Source: an uncultured Flavobacteriales bacterium
GTDB taxonomy: Bacteria; Bacteroidota; Bacteroidia; Flavobacteriales; Vicingaceae
DNA: 8,406 bases
Direction: 5' to 3'
NCBI GenBank assembly: GCA_946886085.1
Contig: CAMPHX010000035.1
Span: 1-8,406 of the forward strand
Both the position numbers and the translations under genes were made by a program. The notes under the pieces are model-generated. The model searched no databases and was not told where the DNA came from. It saw nothing but the letters and a program-made list of their open reading frames with translations. Shown one piece after another: positions 7,075-8,406 of the stretch (position 1 is the stretch's first letter; each line of letters begins with the position of its first letter).

Positions 7075-8406
7075 CAAAAGAGTAACAGTACCTTTAAATA
7101 TTTTGGTCGTTTCATTTCGATCTTCTATCAAACTTATAGTAAAGATATAAAAATAGGTGCCTTCGGGTGCTTTTTCTCCTGCTTTTGTCCTTCCATTCCA
7201 TTCTTCGGCAATTTGGTTAGATTCAAAAAGCAGTTGCCCCCATCGGTTAAATATTTTTTTATTTACAGCATTTAAACACCCTCCTGAAAAATTAAACCCA
7301 TCATTAATTCCATCTTGGTTTGGAGTAAACACATTAGGTATTATTAATGGTAAACTCCCTTCTACAACTACTATTACAGTATCGTTATCAGAACAGCCAT
7401 TGGTAGTACTTGAAACTACATAACTTGTACTAATAATAGGTGAAGCAATTGGGTTTTGACAAGAAGTACAACTTAAGCCTGTTGAAGGACTCCATAAGTA
7501 GCTTATCCCTCCATTAACATTTAATTGAACAGAACCACAAGCTTCAATAATGGTGTCGTTTGAAGCTATAATTGAGGGAGATGGATTAACTATTAAGTTT
7601 GTGGTAACAACACTGTCACAACCTGTAATAGATTGAAGACTGTCAGTAAATACACCCGAATTATGTTGAAAACTACCATTAAGAAAAACACTATCACCAT
7701 GACAAATAGCAACAGTAGTAGAATCATTAAAAGTAGGATTGACAACAAGGTTAGTAATGATTAAACTATCGCAACCAAGTGTAGTAGAAAGAGATTCGAT
7801 ATACTGACCTGAACTATTTTGAAAACTACCGGCAAGAAAAACACTATCGCCAGAACAAATTGAAACAGTTTGAATATTTTGAAAAGAAGGGTTTACAGTT
7901 AAATTTAGCGTTAAAATACTATCGCAACCTGAAACTGTTTGCAAAGAATCAGAAAAAGTTCCGGAGGTGCTATAAAAATTAGACCCAAATAAAATACTAT
8001 CACCTTGGCAAATAGTAGAATTTTGGATAGAAGAAAATACTGGATTGACTATTAAATTTGTAGTGACAACGCTGTCACAACCTGCAATAGATTGAAGGCT
8101 GTCAGTAAATACACCTGAATTATACTGAAAGCTACCATTAAGAAAAACACTGTCTCCTTGACAGATAGAAATAACAGTAGAATCATTAAAAGTAGGATTG
8201 ACAACCAGGTTAGTAATGATTAAGCTATCGCAACCAAGTGTGGTGGAAAGAGAATCGGTATATAGACCTGAGCTATTTTGAAAATTACCAGCAAGAAAGA
8301 TACTATCACCTTGACAGATAGATGCAGATTGAGTAGAACTATAGCTAGGATTAACAGTAATTGATATAGTTATGGAATCCACACAATTAATATTATTGGT
8401 TATTAT
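7069..8406 (-). CDS. Repeat-rich secreted adhesin-like protein with T9SS type B sorting domain (3' part)
   Basis: The frame stays open to the window edge. The most upstream possible start, a GTG at 8380-8382, falls inside a repeat tail (CVDSITISITVNP), so the real start and signal peptide are outside. Counting from that GTG, residues 22-276 are five 51-residue repeats with the pattern ICxGDSxxL ... SGxx ... GCDSxxxxNLxVNP. Residues 274-340 form an Ig/PKD-like module (CGSVQLNVNGG, YLWSPSTGL, NPIASP, GC, DTVIVVV). Residues 344-437 are a complete type B sorting domain (IIPNVFTPNQDGINDGF, FNRWGQ, EEWNGRT, PEGTYFYIF, terminal KGTVTLLR). In this family such proteins are exported by the T9SS and act at the cell surface, often as adhesins, stalk-like structures or matrix proteins. 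No catalytic domain is seen. The sorting domain lacks the insertion found in the protein at 1-1344. Confidence 0.88.
   Translation of the reverse strand: MITNNINCVDSITISITVNPSYSSTQSASICQGDSIFLAGNFQNSSGLYTDSLSTTLGCDSLIITNLVVNPTFNDSTVISICQGDSVFLNGSFQYNSGVFTDSLQSIAGCDSVVTTNLIVNPVFSSIQNSTICQGDSILFGSNFYSTSGTFSDSLQTVSGCDSILTLNLTVNPSFQNIQTVSICSGDSVFLAGSFQNSSGQYIESLSTTLGCDSLIITNLVVNPTFNDSTTVAICHGDSVFLNGSFQHNSGVFTDSLQSITGCDSVVTTNLIVNPSPSIIASNDTIIEACGSVQLNVNGGISYLWSPSTGLSCTSCQNPIASPIISTSYVVSSTTNGCSDNDTVIVVVEGSLPLIIPNVFTPNQDGINDGFNFSGGCLNAVNKKIFNRWGQLLFESNQIAEEWNGRTKAGEKAPEGTYFYIFTISLIEDRNETTKIFKGTVTLLR
7573..8319 (-). repeat. Five tandem 153-bp coding repeats with A-B-C-A-B order
   Basis: The ICxGD motif recurs at residues 22, 73, 124, 175 and 226 (counted from 8382), and GCDS at 50, 101, 152, 203 and 254, so the unit is exactly 51 codons. 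Approximate units are 8167-8319, 8014-8166, 7861-8013, 7708-7860 and 7573-7707 (last one shortened). Units 1 and 4 are near-identical (A), units 2 and 5 likewise (B), and unit 3 is distinct (C). The A-B pair is therefore repeated at a 459-bp offset. The remains of a further unit lie at 8344-8406. Confidence 0.92.

Noticed and set aside
7157..7423. Plus-strand open frame inside the minus-strand repeat protein
   Set aside because: Lies antisense to the well-supported sorting domain and shows no recognisable motif.
7573..8319. CRISPR-like array
   Set aside because: The periodicity is 153 bp, in frame, and encodes a conserved protein motif with no spacer/repeat structure.
8380..8382. GTG as the start of the minus-strand repeat protein
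   Set aside because: The frame continues to 8406 and the GTG lies inside the tail of another repeat unit (C-x-DS ... VNP), so it is internal.

Overview
The window looks like the chromosome of a low-GC Bacteroidota bacterium, probably Flavobacteriia-like. Three of its six proteins end in a type B C-terminal sorting domain of the type IX secretion system (T9SS; the gliding-motility-associated or CHU_C family, ending like KGTVTLLR). Shine-Dalgarno sequences are absent or weak, and the two best promoter candidates resemble the Bacteroidota consensus TTG-N(17-23)-TAnnTTTG. No tRNA, rRNA, CRISPR array, transposase or phage gene was seen.

Layout. Positions 1-1344 (+) hold the 3' part of a large secreted multi-domain protein; its start lies outside the window. 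A 154-bp spacer (1345-1498) with three inverted repeats follows. Next comes a probable two-gene operon: an ECF sigma factor (1499-2044) and, 22 bp on, a single-pass membrane protein (2067-3215). That protein joins a short cytoplasmic anti-sigma-like N-terminus, one membrane helix, a long Asn/Thr/Glu/Gln-rich linker, a PKD domain and a degenerate T9SS type B sorting-like domain. Two housekeeping genes follow on the same strand, each behind its own candidate promoter: dxs (3317-5251, isoprenoid precursor synthesis) and recJ (5342-7057, single-strand-specific DNA exonuclease). recJ converges, with an 11-bp gap, on the 3' part of a second secreted T9SS protein (7069-8406, minus strand) built of tandem 51-residue repeats.

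How the genes may work together. The two flanking proteins look like ordinary T9SS surface adhesin-type cargo. The sigma/membrane-protein pair is the most interesting part. The membrane protein has the topology of an anti-sigma factor but carries a cargo-like sorting domain on the periplasmic side, which suggests a signalling unit that senses the T9SS or its substrates. This is inference from domain order and context. Other points of note are a palindromic repeat element inserted in frame in the sorting domain of the first protein, and a higher-order A-B-C-A-B duplication in the repeats of the last one.
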